NCBI GenBank assembly: GCA_037447655.1
Contig: JBBHKE010003486.1
Coordinates: 215,634 to 279,633, forward strand
From: Zygnema cylindricum
Lineage: Eukaryota; Streptophyta; Zygnematophyceae; Zygnematales; Zygnemataceae
Length of the DNA stretch: 64,000 bases
Direction: 5' to 3'
Below the pieces are notes generated by a model, which worked only from the letters and a program-made list of their open reading frames with translations, searched no databases and had not been told where the DNA came from. The position numbers were made by a program, and so were the translations under genes. Of the stretch, positions 22,380 through 31,670 are shown piece by piece. Numbering within the stretch: the first letter of the stretch is position 1; each line of letters begins with the position of its first letter.

Positions 22380-23576
22380 TCAACATTCCTCTCTACAGAA
22401 CTTAAACTTAGGTGCAGGTAAAGTCTTAGTCATCATATCTGCTACCATCTTCTCATCCGGAAGATAACTTAGCTTTAAAATTCTGTTCATCACCTTCTCT
22501 CGTACAAAATGCAGCTTGATGTCAATGTGCTTGCTTTTGAAGTGATGACTCGGGTTGGATGCAATCGCAATAGCTGCTTGGTTGTCACACCACACTATTT
22601 GAGGTCCGGATTGCATAAAATGAAGTTCTTGGAGGAGCGACTTCACCCATAGTAACTCCTTGACAGCTGAGCTTGCTGCCATATATTCAGCCTCCATAGT
22701 AGACTGAGCTGTTACCTTTTGAAACTTGCTGCTCCAGCAGCATGTTCCAGTTCCAATCTTCAAAATGAATCCAGTGGTGGAACGGCAGCTTGGCATGTCT
22801 CCATAGCTAGCATCGCTCCATGTCTGAATTTTGACTTCATCTCCACCGAGAGCAAGTCTAAGATTCCGTGTTCCTACAAGGTACCGAAGAACCCTCTTTG
22901 TAGCCTCCCAATCTGTTTTCCTTGGATTCTGCAAACTTTGACTCAAAGCGCCAACTGCTGCCGCAATATCCGGCCTTGTGCAGTTCATGAAGTAAATTAG
23001 GCTACCAACAATCTGTCGGTATGGAATGGTGGCCATAAAATCTGCCTCCCCTGACTCCAAGGTATCGTCAAAAATGATTCCTCCATCGGTCTCCATGCCT
23101 TCCACTTTCTGCTTAAATTCCATGGGAGTGGCACTTCCGTTTGCCTCAGCCATACCAAACTTTTCAAGCACATTTCCTATCGCTTCACGTTGCGTTAGAT
23201 GGATTGTTCTCCTATCTCTATCCCTTTCTACTTGAATTCCAAGAATATACTTTGCCTCACCTAAGTCCTTCATCTCAAATCTTGAATTTAAGGCTGCCTT
23301 TATTTTGTTAATTTCATTTAATGACTTGCTTAACAACAGCAAATCATCTACATATACCGCAATGTACATAATCCCATCTTTCCCTTCCATAACATAGACT
23401 GAGTGATCTGAGCTAATCCTGACGAATCCTAGACTGGTAAGAAACTCATCTAGTTTTAGGTTCCACTGACGTGGAGTCTGCTTCAAACCATACAAGGATT
23501 TCAACAATTTACAGACCAGATTTTCTTTTCCAGTCTCTTCATACCTTTCAGGTTGCTTCATATAAATAACTTCCTC
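22380..23576 (-). pseudogene. Copia E1 reverse transcriptase C-part and RNase H
   Basis: A 393-codon open stretch (22380-23561) starts with [33 protein letters not shown] and contains IAVYVDDLLLLSKS (YVDD), GEAKYILGIQVERD, MATIPYRQIVGSLIYFMNC, and RNase H with WSDASYGDMPSC, STMEAEYMAAS, WCDNQAAIAIASNPSHHFKSKH and VADMMTKTLPAPKF. It is uninterrupted and all catalytic residues are present. It would form one polyprotein with the upstream frame but for a TAA at 23577-23579, where relatives have a Leu codon in HGELEE. Confidence 0.93.
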
Positions 23577-25118
23577 TTAATCTCCATGCAAGAAAGCTGT
23601 CTTAACATCCATTTGATGTAGTTCCATATTCAAAATGGCCGCTAAGGATAACAAAATTCTAACAGTTGGAAATCGGACAACCGGAGAAAAAGTCTCTTCA
23701 TAGTCAATTCCCTCCTTCTGACTATAGCCTTTAGCAACAAGCCTAGCCTTATATCTTTCAATAGAGTTATCTGGATTCAGCTTTACTTTAAAGACCCACT
23801 TACAGCCGATGGCTTTTCGGTCTGGTGGAAGCTCCACAAGCTCCCAAGTTTGAGCCTCCATTATCGATCGCATTTCATCGTTAGCCGCAGCGATCCATTG
23901 ATCTTTTTCCGGAGCTGAAAAGGCTTCTTGTATTGTGACCGGTTCCATCATGCTGGCAGATAATAGAGCAGTTTTGCAATTTCGCAATTTTGCAGCGTCA
24001 CAGCTTTGCAGCTTCGCAGCGTCGCAGCTTTCCAGCTTCGCAGCATCGCAGCTTCGCAATTTCGCAGCGTCGCAGCTTTCCATCTTCGCAGCGTCGCAGC
24101 TTTCCAGCTTCGCAGCATCGCAGCTTTCCAGTTTCGCAGCGTCGCAGTTTTCAGTCAGATCCACTGATCCGACAGAAAATAGCGCAGCTTCGCAGTGTCG
24201 CAGCCTGCTGCTTTGCCTTTTTCCCCCCGAAAAATCTGAGGCTGGAATTGTTGGATCCGTAGGTTGCCGCCGAGGAGGAGGTGGTGGAGGAGGAGGATGA
24301 TTCTCCACAAGGGGACCAGCCGGAGGGTCCAAAGTGGGACTAGAAGAAGCGAGAGGAACACTTTCAAAAATAACATATTCTTTGATTTTGGAATCTTTTT
24401 CAAAATTTGTCATACCAAAAACATCTACCGATCTGCTCTCTTCTTTAACCTGAATATTTCTAGCAGTCTGAAGAGTATTCCTATCCCTATTAAATACTCT
24501 ATAGCCCACGGATTCATCATCATAACCCATAAAAATTCCTGGAAACAATTTTGGACTAAGCTTAGAAATAGGGAGATTATCCAAAATAAAACATTTACTC
24601 CCAAAAACTCGGAAGTGACTAACATTCGGTTTTCTTCCGGTCCACACTTCATATGGTGTTTTCCCTTTTACTGCTCTAGTCTCTATTCTATTTCTAATAT
24701 ACGACGCACACGAGAAAGCTTCACCCCAAAATTTGAAATCTATTCCTTTATCTAGTAACATAGATTTTGCACTTTCTGTTAGAGTTCGGTTGAGTCTTTC
24801 GGATACTCCATTCTGTTCCGGAGTATAAGGAACTCTAAATTGCCAAGAAATGCCATTGTCTTTTAAGTATTCAGAAAATGCATGAGAAATATATTCCCCT
24901 CCGTTGTCGAACCGAAGGGAAAGGATCGGTTTCCCATGAAGTTTTTCGGCCCATACCCGAAAATGCTTGAAGTGAGTGAGCACTTCACTCTTTTCTTTCA
25001 TAAAGTAAACCTTGCTATATCTTGAGAAGTCATCCGTAAAAGTGACCAAAAACCTGTTGCCACTGAGTGAAGGAACTTTTGATGGCCCCCACACATCCGA
25101 ATGAATAATTTGCAGCAA
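23577..25118 (-). CDS. Copia E1 integrase core to first half of reverse transcriptase (open frame)
   Basis: A 513-codon open frame. Order: integrase core Asp (LQIIHSDVWGPSKVPS), SRYSKVYFMKEKSE, RFDNGGEYISHAFSEYLKDN (Asp), PEQNGVSERLNRTL (Glu), IDFKFWGEAFSCASYIRNR, TPYEVWTGRKPNVSHFRVFGSKCF. Next come a proline-rich linker and a run of the octapeptide SCDAAKLE (about residues 325-385), which is absent from relatives. The reverse transcriptase start follows: [64 protein letters not shown] and a stop. The integrase D,D,E triad is complete. It is part of a longer polyprotein broken at both ends. Confidence 0.9.
   Translation of the reverse strand: MLQIIHSDVWGPSKVPSLSGNRFLVTFTDDFSRYSKVYFMKEKSEVLTHFKHFRVWAEKLHGKPILSLRFDNGGEYISHAFSEYLKDNGISWQFRVPYTPEQNGVSERLNRTLTESAKSMLLDKGIDFKFWGEAFSCASYIRNRIETRAVKGKTPYEVWTGRKPNVSHFRVFGSKCFILDNLPISKLSPKLFPGIFMGYDDESVGYRVFNRDRNTLQTARNIQVKEESRSVDVFGMTNFEKDSKIKEYVIFESVPLASSSPTLDPPAGPLVENHPPPPPPPPRRQPTDPTIPASDFSGGKRQSSRLRHCEAALFSVGSVDLTENCDAAKLESCDAAKLESCDAAKMESCDAAKLRSCDAAKLESCDAAKLQSCDAAKLRNCKTALLSASMMEPVTIQEAFSAPEKDQWIAAANDEMRSIMEAQTWELVELPPDRKAIGCKWVFKVKLNPDNSIERYKARLVAKGYSQKEGIDYEETFSPVVRFPTVRILLSLAAILNMELHQMDVKTAFLHGD
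23970..24150. repeat. 24-bp minisatellite inside copia E1 pol
   Basis: About seven units close to GCAGCGTCGCAGCTTTCCAG plus TTTC lie between the integrase and reverse transcriptase regions, keeping frame as repeats of SCDAAKLE (minus). The GCTGCGA core resembles the GCAGC-rich part of this element's own LTR. Confidence 0.85.
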
Positions 25119-25387
25119 TCCGTTGCCCGGTTATCCGCTGTCTGAGGTAGTGGCAGCTTATGAAGTTTTCCCAAAGCACATCCATCACATACATGGGAAT
25201 CTGTTTCTCCTAATTTAACACCATCTATCATATTTTGCTTTACCATATTATCAAGCCTTTCATGATGAACATGACCGAGCCTCTTATGCCACAAAACATT
25301 TTCCGGAAGGACACTAGAGTATGCAAAGTCAATTTCATTTGCCAAGTCCATCCGGTACAACAAGTTTGGGCCTCTAGTTCCTACCAA
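24998..25387 (-). pseudogene. Copia E1 GAG-pre-integrase domain
   Basis: The frame contains NLLYRMDLANE, LWHKRLGHVHHERLDNMVKQNMI and CDGCALGKLHKLPLPQ, the His-His-Cys-Cys zinc site at the integrase N-terminus. Small frameshifts at about 25385 (from protease) and 25115 (into the integrase core) disconnect it. Relatives C2 and D1 show the same sequence in an unbroken order. Confidence 0.9.
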
Positions 25388-25983
25388 AGCTGCCTTCCCA
25401 ACTTGCTTACTACCTTTTTCCCATTCTTTTGTAAAATTTCAAAACCTTTCATTTCTGCTACCGAAGTGGAAAACAAATTTTTTGTAAACTTTGGGATATA
25501 GAGAACATCATGCAAGGTTCTCTTTACAATCTGACCATTGATGTCACATGCTAACTCCACGTTTCCCTTTGCCGTAGCCTCCACACCGCTGTCATCCGCG
25601 TAATAAATGCGACGAGTGGGAATTGGAGTAAGCGTTTTGAAGTAAGCCCGGTTGCCGCACATGTGGGAGGAGCATCCGGAGTCCATAATCCATCCGTTCT
25701 CTCGAGGTCCCTCCATGAGATCTTTTGCAAGAGCAAAGAACTCGTCATCATCCGATTGCGGAAATCTGACCACATCTTTCTTTTCTTCCGGTGGTTCATC
25801 TTCTGACGTCTCATCAAATGCAAGGAATGCCGCATTTTTAATCGGCAGTTTTGATGTCGGAAATTTTGGTGATGAATCCTCCGATCGCACCCTCCATCCC
25901 GCACCATAAATTCCTGTTTCACACGCTTTTATAAATGCCGGACACAGCCGAAAACATGACCTTGACCAAAGCAATAGACACAC
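25381..25983 (-). pseudogene. Copia E1 gag C-terminus and aspartic protease
   Basis: After the frameshifted knuckle the frame reads PAFIKACETGIYGAGW, an acidic stretch, then the protease active site GWIMDSGCSSHMCGNRAYF (Asp-Ser-Gly), YYADDSGVEATAKGNVEL, VKRTLHDVLYIPKFTKNLFSTS and EMKGFEIL. The active site is intact. This segment cuts the polyprotein in relatives. It is separated by about one base from the next domain. Confidence 0.9.
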
Positions 25984-26711
25984 CTATCATATTGCCTATA
26001 ATTCTGATTGGGGGTAAAGTTTCTGTTTCCAGATGAACCAACCGGCTTATATGTCTGTACATTGTAAGCAACCACTGATTGACCACCATTTAATGCTATC
26101 TGAGTTGCCTCTTCGTCTAGGATATAAGCCTGAGCGACTGCTATATTCCATTTACTCTTCTCTAACCGTCTTAGCTGCTCCGCTGCTCCTCTATATTCAG
26201 TAGGAAGCCCTCTCATTAGAATCATAGCTTGATGATAAGGAGGAAAACTCCCCCCGGAACATGCATTCTCCGATAATAGAAGTTTCAAGCCATTACAATA
26301 TGAGTTCATGTCACCCCCAGTATATTTATAGTCCCAAATTTTTCCAGCAGTGACAACCTCATTCTGCTCACTAGCTAAGACATAAGATTCACTCAAGGCC
26401 TTCTATATTTCAGATGCCGTAGAAATATTGATATATGGCATGTTAAGATCTTCTGACAAAAGTAACTTCAACACATGCAATGCATCTTCATTTTTTTTTC
26501 CAAACTCCGGATCCGTATCCGGAAGAATACCCGAAATCACATCATATAATTTCACTTGTTTCAAATAAGACTTAGTCAAATCCGCCCAATAAAGATACTT
26601 TTGCCCATTAAACACCGGGATCCGTGAGGGAGGGCCCGTGACCTGTTGATTTGAGGCAGCTGGTGCCACTGAAGAAGATGAAGAAGCACCGGCAGTTGCC
26701 ATGATAATCAA
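25929..26711 (-). pseudogene. Copia E1 gag
   Basis: Gag opens at ATG 26711 (or the second ATG, 26702), both inside the 5' LTR. A Ser/Ala-rich N-terminus leads through the primer site (NQQVTGPPSRIPVFNGQKYLYWADL). A TAG at 26400-26402 after NISTASEI splits it. The second frame (25929-26396) carries IWDYKYTGGDMNSYCNGLKLLL, the PPYHQAMILMRGLP motif of UBN2-type gag, and the knuckle CVYCFGQGHV, where a frameshift occurs. The stop replaces a codon in a conserved Trp/Lys region of relatives. Confidence 0.9.
26631..26643 (-). promoter_or_regulatory. Primer binding site, variant half tRNA-iMet type (copia E1)
   Basis: GGTCACGGGCCCT on the minus strand directly follows the LTR end. It differs at two bases from GGTTATGGGCCC, the complement of the initiator tRNA-Met anticodon arm. 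It lies within gag and encodes V-T-G-P. Confidence 0.6.
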
Positions 26712-27626
26712 TTATGCAAAGAGGAAACTCTCACGAAATCCCACAAACAACCAACTTCACAATGAAGCCCCAACCAAACCAGACACACGCTAAGTCTGCA
26801 AATTTGCCACAATATAAAATATACAGCAAAGAACCCACATGCAAAATTTCACAAAGTCCTGCCAAAAGATCACAATGATCTTATAATTCAAACACACCCA
26901 AAAACTGCTTCGCAGTTTTTCCTACACAACAATCCTACTTTTCCTAAAGTAATCTAAGTCCTATATATACAAGTGAGCCTACGGTTGATCACACCGTACT
27001 ACAACTAGCGTGGTCAAATGGTACACTACTCTTCATTAACAAAAATCCCACCGTCGAATGCACATAATTATTTCCACCAATCAGACAGCAGCTAGAAATG
27101 AAATAGTACGCGGTTAAAGTTCGTCCGCTGAAATGACGGTACAGTCAATACTTCTCTTCCAAAAATGACGGCGGACTTCGTCCGATTTCCACGTATTCTT
27201 TCATCACCGAAGATGAACCTCCACGTATAAATTTGGTCCTCAAATGTAACTGTACCTTTTCTTCTAGAACAACCAAACTTGACTTTCTCACGGACCGACA
27301 CGTGTGCCTAAAGTGCACCGAATCTGTGTACTCCCTTTCGAGTTACATACTCACTAAATCATGTCCCCGTCAATTTATCTTCACACAAACTGACTCATAT
27401 TCAGAACACCTTTCTTGCGCAGACTGCTATGACTGCTATGACTGCTATGATCTGTCAGCGCAGCTGTGATATTAGAGCAGCGCAGCTGCGATGTCAGATC
27501 AGAGCACCATAGCAGCACAGCAACAAGTGTAGAGTGCTCAAGGTTTCTAGCTGCGATGTCAGACTTAGCGCAGCATGGCAACATAGCAGCAAGATATAGA
27601 GAGAACTTAAGGTTTCCAAAACAACA
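26644..27626 (-). repeat. 5' LTR of copia E1 (983 bp)
   Basis: About 99% identical to 21346-22344. It holds the TAGGACTTAG start motif at 26954-26963 and the gag ATG near its end. Confidence 0.93.
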
Positions 27627-27631
27627 CAACA
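27627..27631. repeat. Target site duplication CAACA, right copy
   Basis: Partner of 21341-21345. Confidence 0.85.
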
Positions 27632-29261
27632 CTGTTGGGTCTAAACATTGACCACAAAAACTTTAAACGATACATTTTGTTTTAAGTTTTAAATAATCGT
27701 TACACTTCTCTATGTTTTGATTTTTGGAGCAATCATTTGTTTCAGTTGAAAGGGACATAGGTGGAGATTTATACAAAAAACAAATAAGTTATAATGATAA
27801 GTATTTATTTTTTCTTTTTTTTTATATTATTATTTTGTTGACGTACTTTTAATTCATTTCTGTATTATGTATGATATTCCTCTTTTCGTAGGGTATTTGG
27901 TCGAAAAGGTTGATTGCTAAATGTCTTTACATGTGGTTCTCACGACTTAGTTACCCTAACATTTGGATAGCCATGTCAATTTTTTTTTCATATGATAGTA
28001 TATGTTAAAAACCGTTGCAAAAATTGACCATTAACAATTTTTTCACAAGTCAATGTAAGGTAACTGATTGAACACAATTATAACCAAAGTCGTTCAATTG
28101 TGTACGTGTATGGTACGAATATTTATAAGGTAATGTAGGCGCTTTGCTTTCAACCAAAAAGTTGCATGCTCTTAGGTTGTGTGTCCATGTGTTAAAGTAA
28201 AGTTTTTTTTTCTGTCGTCTTTCTCCAAACTTAAACTTAAACTGAGAAAATCTTCAATCGTACGATTAATGTGTTAGAAATTTTATACATCTTATGTCAT
28301 GTTGAAATTGAGAATGTAACCTAATTCGGCGTAATTCTCATTTCGGGCCACCACCACGTGAAGGAAACTCATCTTCAAAATTTTAATGAAATTGACTCGA
28401 GAGTTGATTTTAGTAGAAATGACACTAGAGAACGAAGAGTATAATGATTTTGCACGTGTCGCACGATTGTGAACATTTTTGCACGAGGGAGAGTACACGT
28501 TTTTAGCAGGTCACGTGTGTGTGAGATTTTTTTTCCGTAGGCGTCTTGAACCTCCGTTTCATTCATAAGTCCTTTACAAAAGTCTACGCTGTCATTACCT
28601 CTCCTCCTCCCTCTCACACCGCTGCTCCTCTCCCCCTCTTCCTCAAATAAAACATGACAATGTTTGCATGAAATGAAAGAGCTCTTAAAAACAATTGTTT
28701 TAATTGCCTCTAGGCGCATCTTGATAAAAGGTTGAGTGAGAAATGATAAAAAAAAAATAGTCTTGAAGCCATGGTGAAAATTTATGGTACTTATGACATC
28801 AACGTTATTACTAGTGAGCACGATGTCATAATGTCACAAAACCATAAATGTCTACAATGTCACAAAACCATAAACGTAAACAATGTCACAAAAACTAAAA
28901 GTTTATAACCGCCACTATTGAAGTTTTACACACTTTTATAGCCGTCAAAGTTCAAATTAACGATTTCATTTTTCGCACATCATAACCCTTAGCAAAATAG
29001 TATGGAGAATTTCACTTAAATCCAAAGTTACATTTTAAAGGTTCGGTTACATGGGCACACAACCTTATCAACACTTTGTTATAATTATAGTAGTAAATGG
29101 GCATTACAAACGAGCTTTAAACCGCAAATTGTTGTTTAATACTGTGTTGCAATCAGACTAAAACCTATAGCGGCCATGTTGATCAACCGTTTTGCAGGTA
29201 GGAGAAAGGCGTGCTAACTTATATACGCATTACCCTGGCCATTTTCCGCAACAAACCTTCC
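27632..29261. other. Intergenic stretch, no gene recognised
   Basis: AT-rich. A 148-codon frame on the minus strand (28375-28821) has no domain I recognise and is probably chance. A 26-bp tandem repeat occurs at 28830-28905. Confidence 0.5.
28830..28905. repeat. 26-bp tandem repeat, three units
   Basis: Each unit starts AATGTCACAAAA; units begin at 28830, 28856 and 28882, the last one diverged. Confidence 0.8.
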
Positions 29262-29269
29262 ACTGTCTG

Positions 29270-29719
29270 CAGAGGTCGAAAAAGTTAAAATTTTAGATAA
29301 CCGAAACCGACGGTTTTTTTATTTTTTTCAAAATCTGAGTACCCGACGCCCGATCGGGTTATGTCACGCTCCTAAATTGCAACCGTTACCCGAAACGCCA
29401 TTTACGAAAATAAAAGTTAACCGAAACTCGATTTCTCGTGGCTGCTTGTACTTGCCCGTACCCGAATAAGTACAAAATTAATGGTACATTTCCCTTATAC
29501 CTTCCAAAATATAATAATGCTGGATGGTATGGACAGTACAAAACTTTCAGCTTTTTTCGTTTTTGCTTACCCGATCGTAACCGGTTTTTTTTTTTTCTGT
29601 GAATCAACCGCCCGAGTCCGCCCGGCCCCCCAAATTTGGCACCCGAATCTGTTCCGGATCCGACGCGGGCGGTTGGTTAACGGTCGGTTACGGTTTCGGT
29701 TAACCGCGTGCGACCTCTG
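29270..29719. mobile_element. hAT-type MITE (450 bp)
   Basis: The ends are a perfect inverted repeat, CAGAGGTCG / CGACCTCTG. The neighbouring 8-bp sequences ACTGTCTG and ACTCTCCT agree at five of eight positions and may be a decayed target duplication. The interior near both ends is full of AACCGAAACCG / CGGTTTCGGTTAACCG and ACCCGA units, as in many plant hAT elements. It has no coding capacity. Confidence 0.7.
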
Positions 29720-30435
29720 ACTCTCCTCAGCCATTATAGGCGGTCTTTAAACGGACACTTTTTTTGTTCTGGCAGTAGGTTTCCTACTTTCCTTCCTCTG
29801 CCCGTTATGATAATTTGAATTTCAAAATTGCTGACACGCTGCAAGAAATGTGGGAAGAAGTCTGTAAATTGTACGTGTGGTCATTGTACTGCCACGTGTA
29901 CAACGAATTTATTGCACAACGACAAACTGTGAAACTGTAGCAACGAGCTATGCGCTATTCAAAATTTTCAAATTTTAAAATTTCAAACTGGCTTCGCTTG
30001 TCGTTTTCTGGTTTCCGTTAACGAATCATCTGTCGGGAAAATTGAAATTTTTGTAGTGCTCGAAACGGAAAGGACCGTTGATTGTTTACATACTACAAAC
30101 CGTGAATCGTTATTAATGTAAATATTATTTTCTTCTCTTAAAACATGTTTTCCCCGTACACGGATGTCGGTTCTTAGTTCTGACGGTTGCGATTCAAAAA
30201 AAAGATTCTCAGCTTCCGATGGACGGTCTCAAATTGAAAATCGGACTAGAGCGTACGGAGAAAAGATGTTTTTAGTGGCAAAAAAAATATTAACCCTAAT
30301 AGCGATACACGGTTGTAGGCTTCATCCGTACAGGCTACGAAGATACAAAAATGTCGGCTATTATTCTTTCTCATTTGGATTCCAACGGGCGTCCTCCAAT
30401 CGCGTCACTTTCTTTTCAAATTTCAAATTTCAAAT
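29720..30435. other. Region upstream of the trihelix gene
   Basis: No gene seen. It contains an imperfect 12-bp inverted repeat around a CACGTG G-box (29869-29880 and 29892-29903), which may belong to the promoter of the downstream gene. Confidence 0.4.
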
Positions 30436-30473
30436 TCACGTCAGGTATTGTCACGTCACGTCATGTCACGTCG
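30436..30473 (+). promoter_or_regulatory. Cluster of ACGTCA-type sites
   Basis: TCACGTCA-like words occur four times within 38 bp, 58 bp before the trihelix ATG. ACGT cores of this type are bound by bZIP factors in plants. The function is inferred from motif density only. Confidence 0.4.
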
Positions 30474-30530
30474 CTTGTTTGAGCGTTCAAAAGGTTTGAA
30501 ACATTCCGTCCATCCATCTTGATTTCTTTG

Positions 30531-31670
30531 ATGGATTTCGCTGATTTTACGGATGGATCCTTTTCCGATGCCGCCGGATCTGATGATTGCCGGATCTTGC
30601 CAGCGTTACGTCTCGCGATGTCGCTCGGAGGATCAGAAAAGCGCCCGGCCGTTGACGCGCGCCACGTGGCGATCCGTCGACCGTTTGATCGGATCGCGAC
30701 ACAAAAAGACGAAAGGAAGCATTTGTCGGCATTCGCGTGGCAAAAGAGAGTGGTGACAAAAGTCAACGCACGGAACGGAGGTCAATGTACGGAAAAAACG
30801 TTGATGCAGTGCAAACATAAGCTGGATATGTTGAAGAGAAAGTACAAACAGCTGCAAAACGACAAAAAAGGGTCATTAGAAAGGGCCAGATGGCCCTATT
30901 GGGAAAGGCTGGACGGCATCCTCGGAGCGAAGGAAAAAACGGTTTTTGAAAAGGGGAGTTTGGAGGAGAGGGGGAACAAGATAGTGACAGATTGTGGTAC
31001 GGATAGTGATTCTGGAGCTGAGACAGAAAATGGTGTGGAGGAGAGAGAGGAGGAGAGAGAGGAGGGGGAGGAGGAGGAGGAGAGAGAGGAGGAGGAGGAG
31101 GAGGAGGAGGAGCCTGTACGGAAAAGGAGTACTTTTAATGATAGAAGGATGGTCATCGTTGAGCCGGTCGAGGGAAGCCGAGAAGAACACGGTAGAAAAA
31201 TTGGAATATCTTCAAGATTTAAAAAATACGATAAAGATATGATAAAGAAAATTGATTCAGAAACCTTAACAGAATCCCTAACTGAATCCCCAACTGAATC
31301 CCTAATAGAAACCGGTTCGGAAACTGAGGAGAAGAAAACCCCAAAAACTGTCTCAAAACCGATTTTAAAAAAAATCCCAATCGACTTCATGGACGCCATG
31401 GCCAGTATTAAGGAAGATTTGGGAAAGGATATCTCAAAGCAAGGAAAGATTCTGGAAGCATTTTTCAATTTTCAAATGGAAAAGACGGAGATTGAAAGGG
31501 AAAAAGCTCATATTGAATGGGTACGGCTTGAGTTTGAGATGAAAAAGGACAAAATGGCGCGACAAGAACGGAAGGAAGCGCAGGAGCTTGAAGCAAAAGC
31601 AAGGGCGGATAACTTAGAAAAACTTCGTTTAGAGCTTGAATTAGAGAAGATAAAGGCATTAAATAAGTAG
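30531..31670 (+). CDS. Trihelix (SIP1/ASIL-like) DNA-binding protein
   Basis: A 379-codon open frame without introns. Residues about 66-132 match the second and third helices of the plant trihelix (Myb/SANT-like) domain: W70 followed by V and VNAR, QCKHKLDMLKRKYKQL, then WPYWERLDGILG. The first helix with its expected Trp is not visible, so the N-terminus may be divergent or an upstream exon may exist. An acidic Glu-rich tract (about 169-194) follows. The C-terminal 100 residues are a long charged helix (DFMDAMASIKEDLGK... to LRLELELEKIKALNK), like the coiled coil of SIP1-type factors. It is expected to be a nuclear transcription regulator; a transposon-borne Myb-like protein is the alternative. 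The start is the first ATG in frame, with G at +4. Confidence 0.7.
   Translation: MDFADFTDGSFSDAAGSDDCRILPALRLAMSLGGSEKRPAVDARHVAIRRPFDRIATQKDERKHLSAFAWQKRVVTKVNARNGGQCTEKTLMQCKHKLDMLKRKYKQLQNDKKGSLERARWPYWERLDGILGAKEKTVFEKGSLEERGNKIVTDCGTDSDSGAETENGVEEREEEREEGEEEEEREEEEEEEEEPVRKRSTFNDRRMVIVEPVEGSREEHGRKIGISSRFKKYDKDMIKKIDSETLTESLTESPTESLIETGSETEEKKTPKTVSKPILKKIPIDFMDAMASIKEDLGKDISKQGKILEAFFNFQMEKTEIEREKAHIEWVRLEFEMKKDKMARQERKEAQELEAKARADNLEKLRLELELEKIKALNK

Larger units (their letters stand above)
21346..27626 (-). mobile_element. Copia E1, complete and young (6281 bp)
   Basis: The best-preserved element in the window: 5' LTR 26644-27626, primer site 26631-26643, gag, protease, integrase, reverse transcriptase, RNase H, polypurine tract (22345-22358, minus) and 3' LTR 21346-22344, flanked by CAACA on both sides. 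By eye the LTRs differ by about ten substitutions plus repeat-number changes over 980 bp, so insertion is recent relative to its neighbours. Coding lesions: a TAG in gag (26400-26402), frameshifts near 25945, 25385 and 25115, and a TAA at 23577-23579 in reverse transcriptase. Confidence 0.93.

Noticed and set aside
23935-24300. Plus-strand frames of 90-121 codons with FAASQL repeats
   Set aside because: They are the complement of the SCDAAKLE minisatellite in copia E1 pol.
28375-28821. 148-codon frame on the minus strand
   Set aside because: No known domain, no neighbours of meaning; consistent with chance in AT-rich DNA.
28830-28905. Evenly spaced repeats, considered as a CRISPR array
   Set aside because: Only three contiguous 26-bp units with no spacers; the genome is eukaryotic.
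30876-31468. Long minus-strand frames (104 and 190 codons) opposite the trihelix gene
   Set aside because: They consist of Ser/Leu-rich low-complexity sequence that mirrors the Glu-rich tract of the plus-strand gene.
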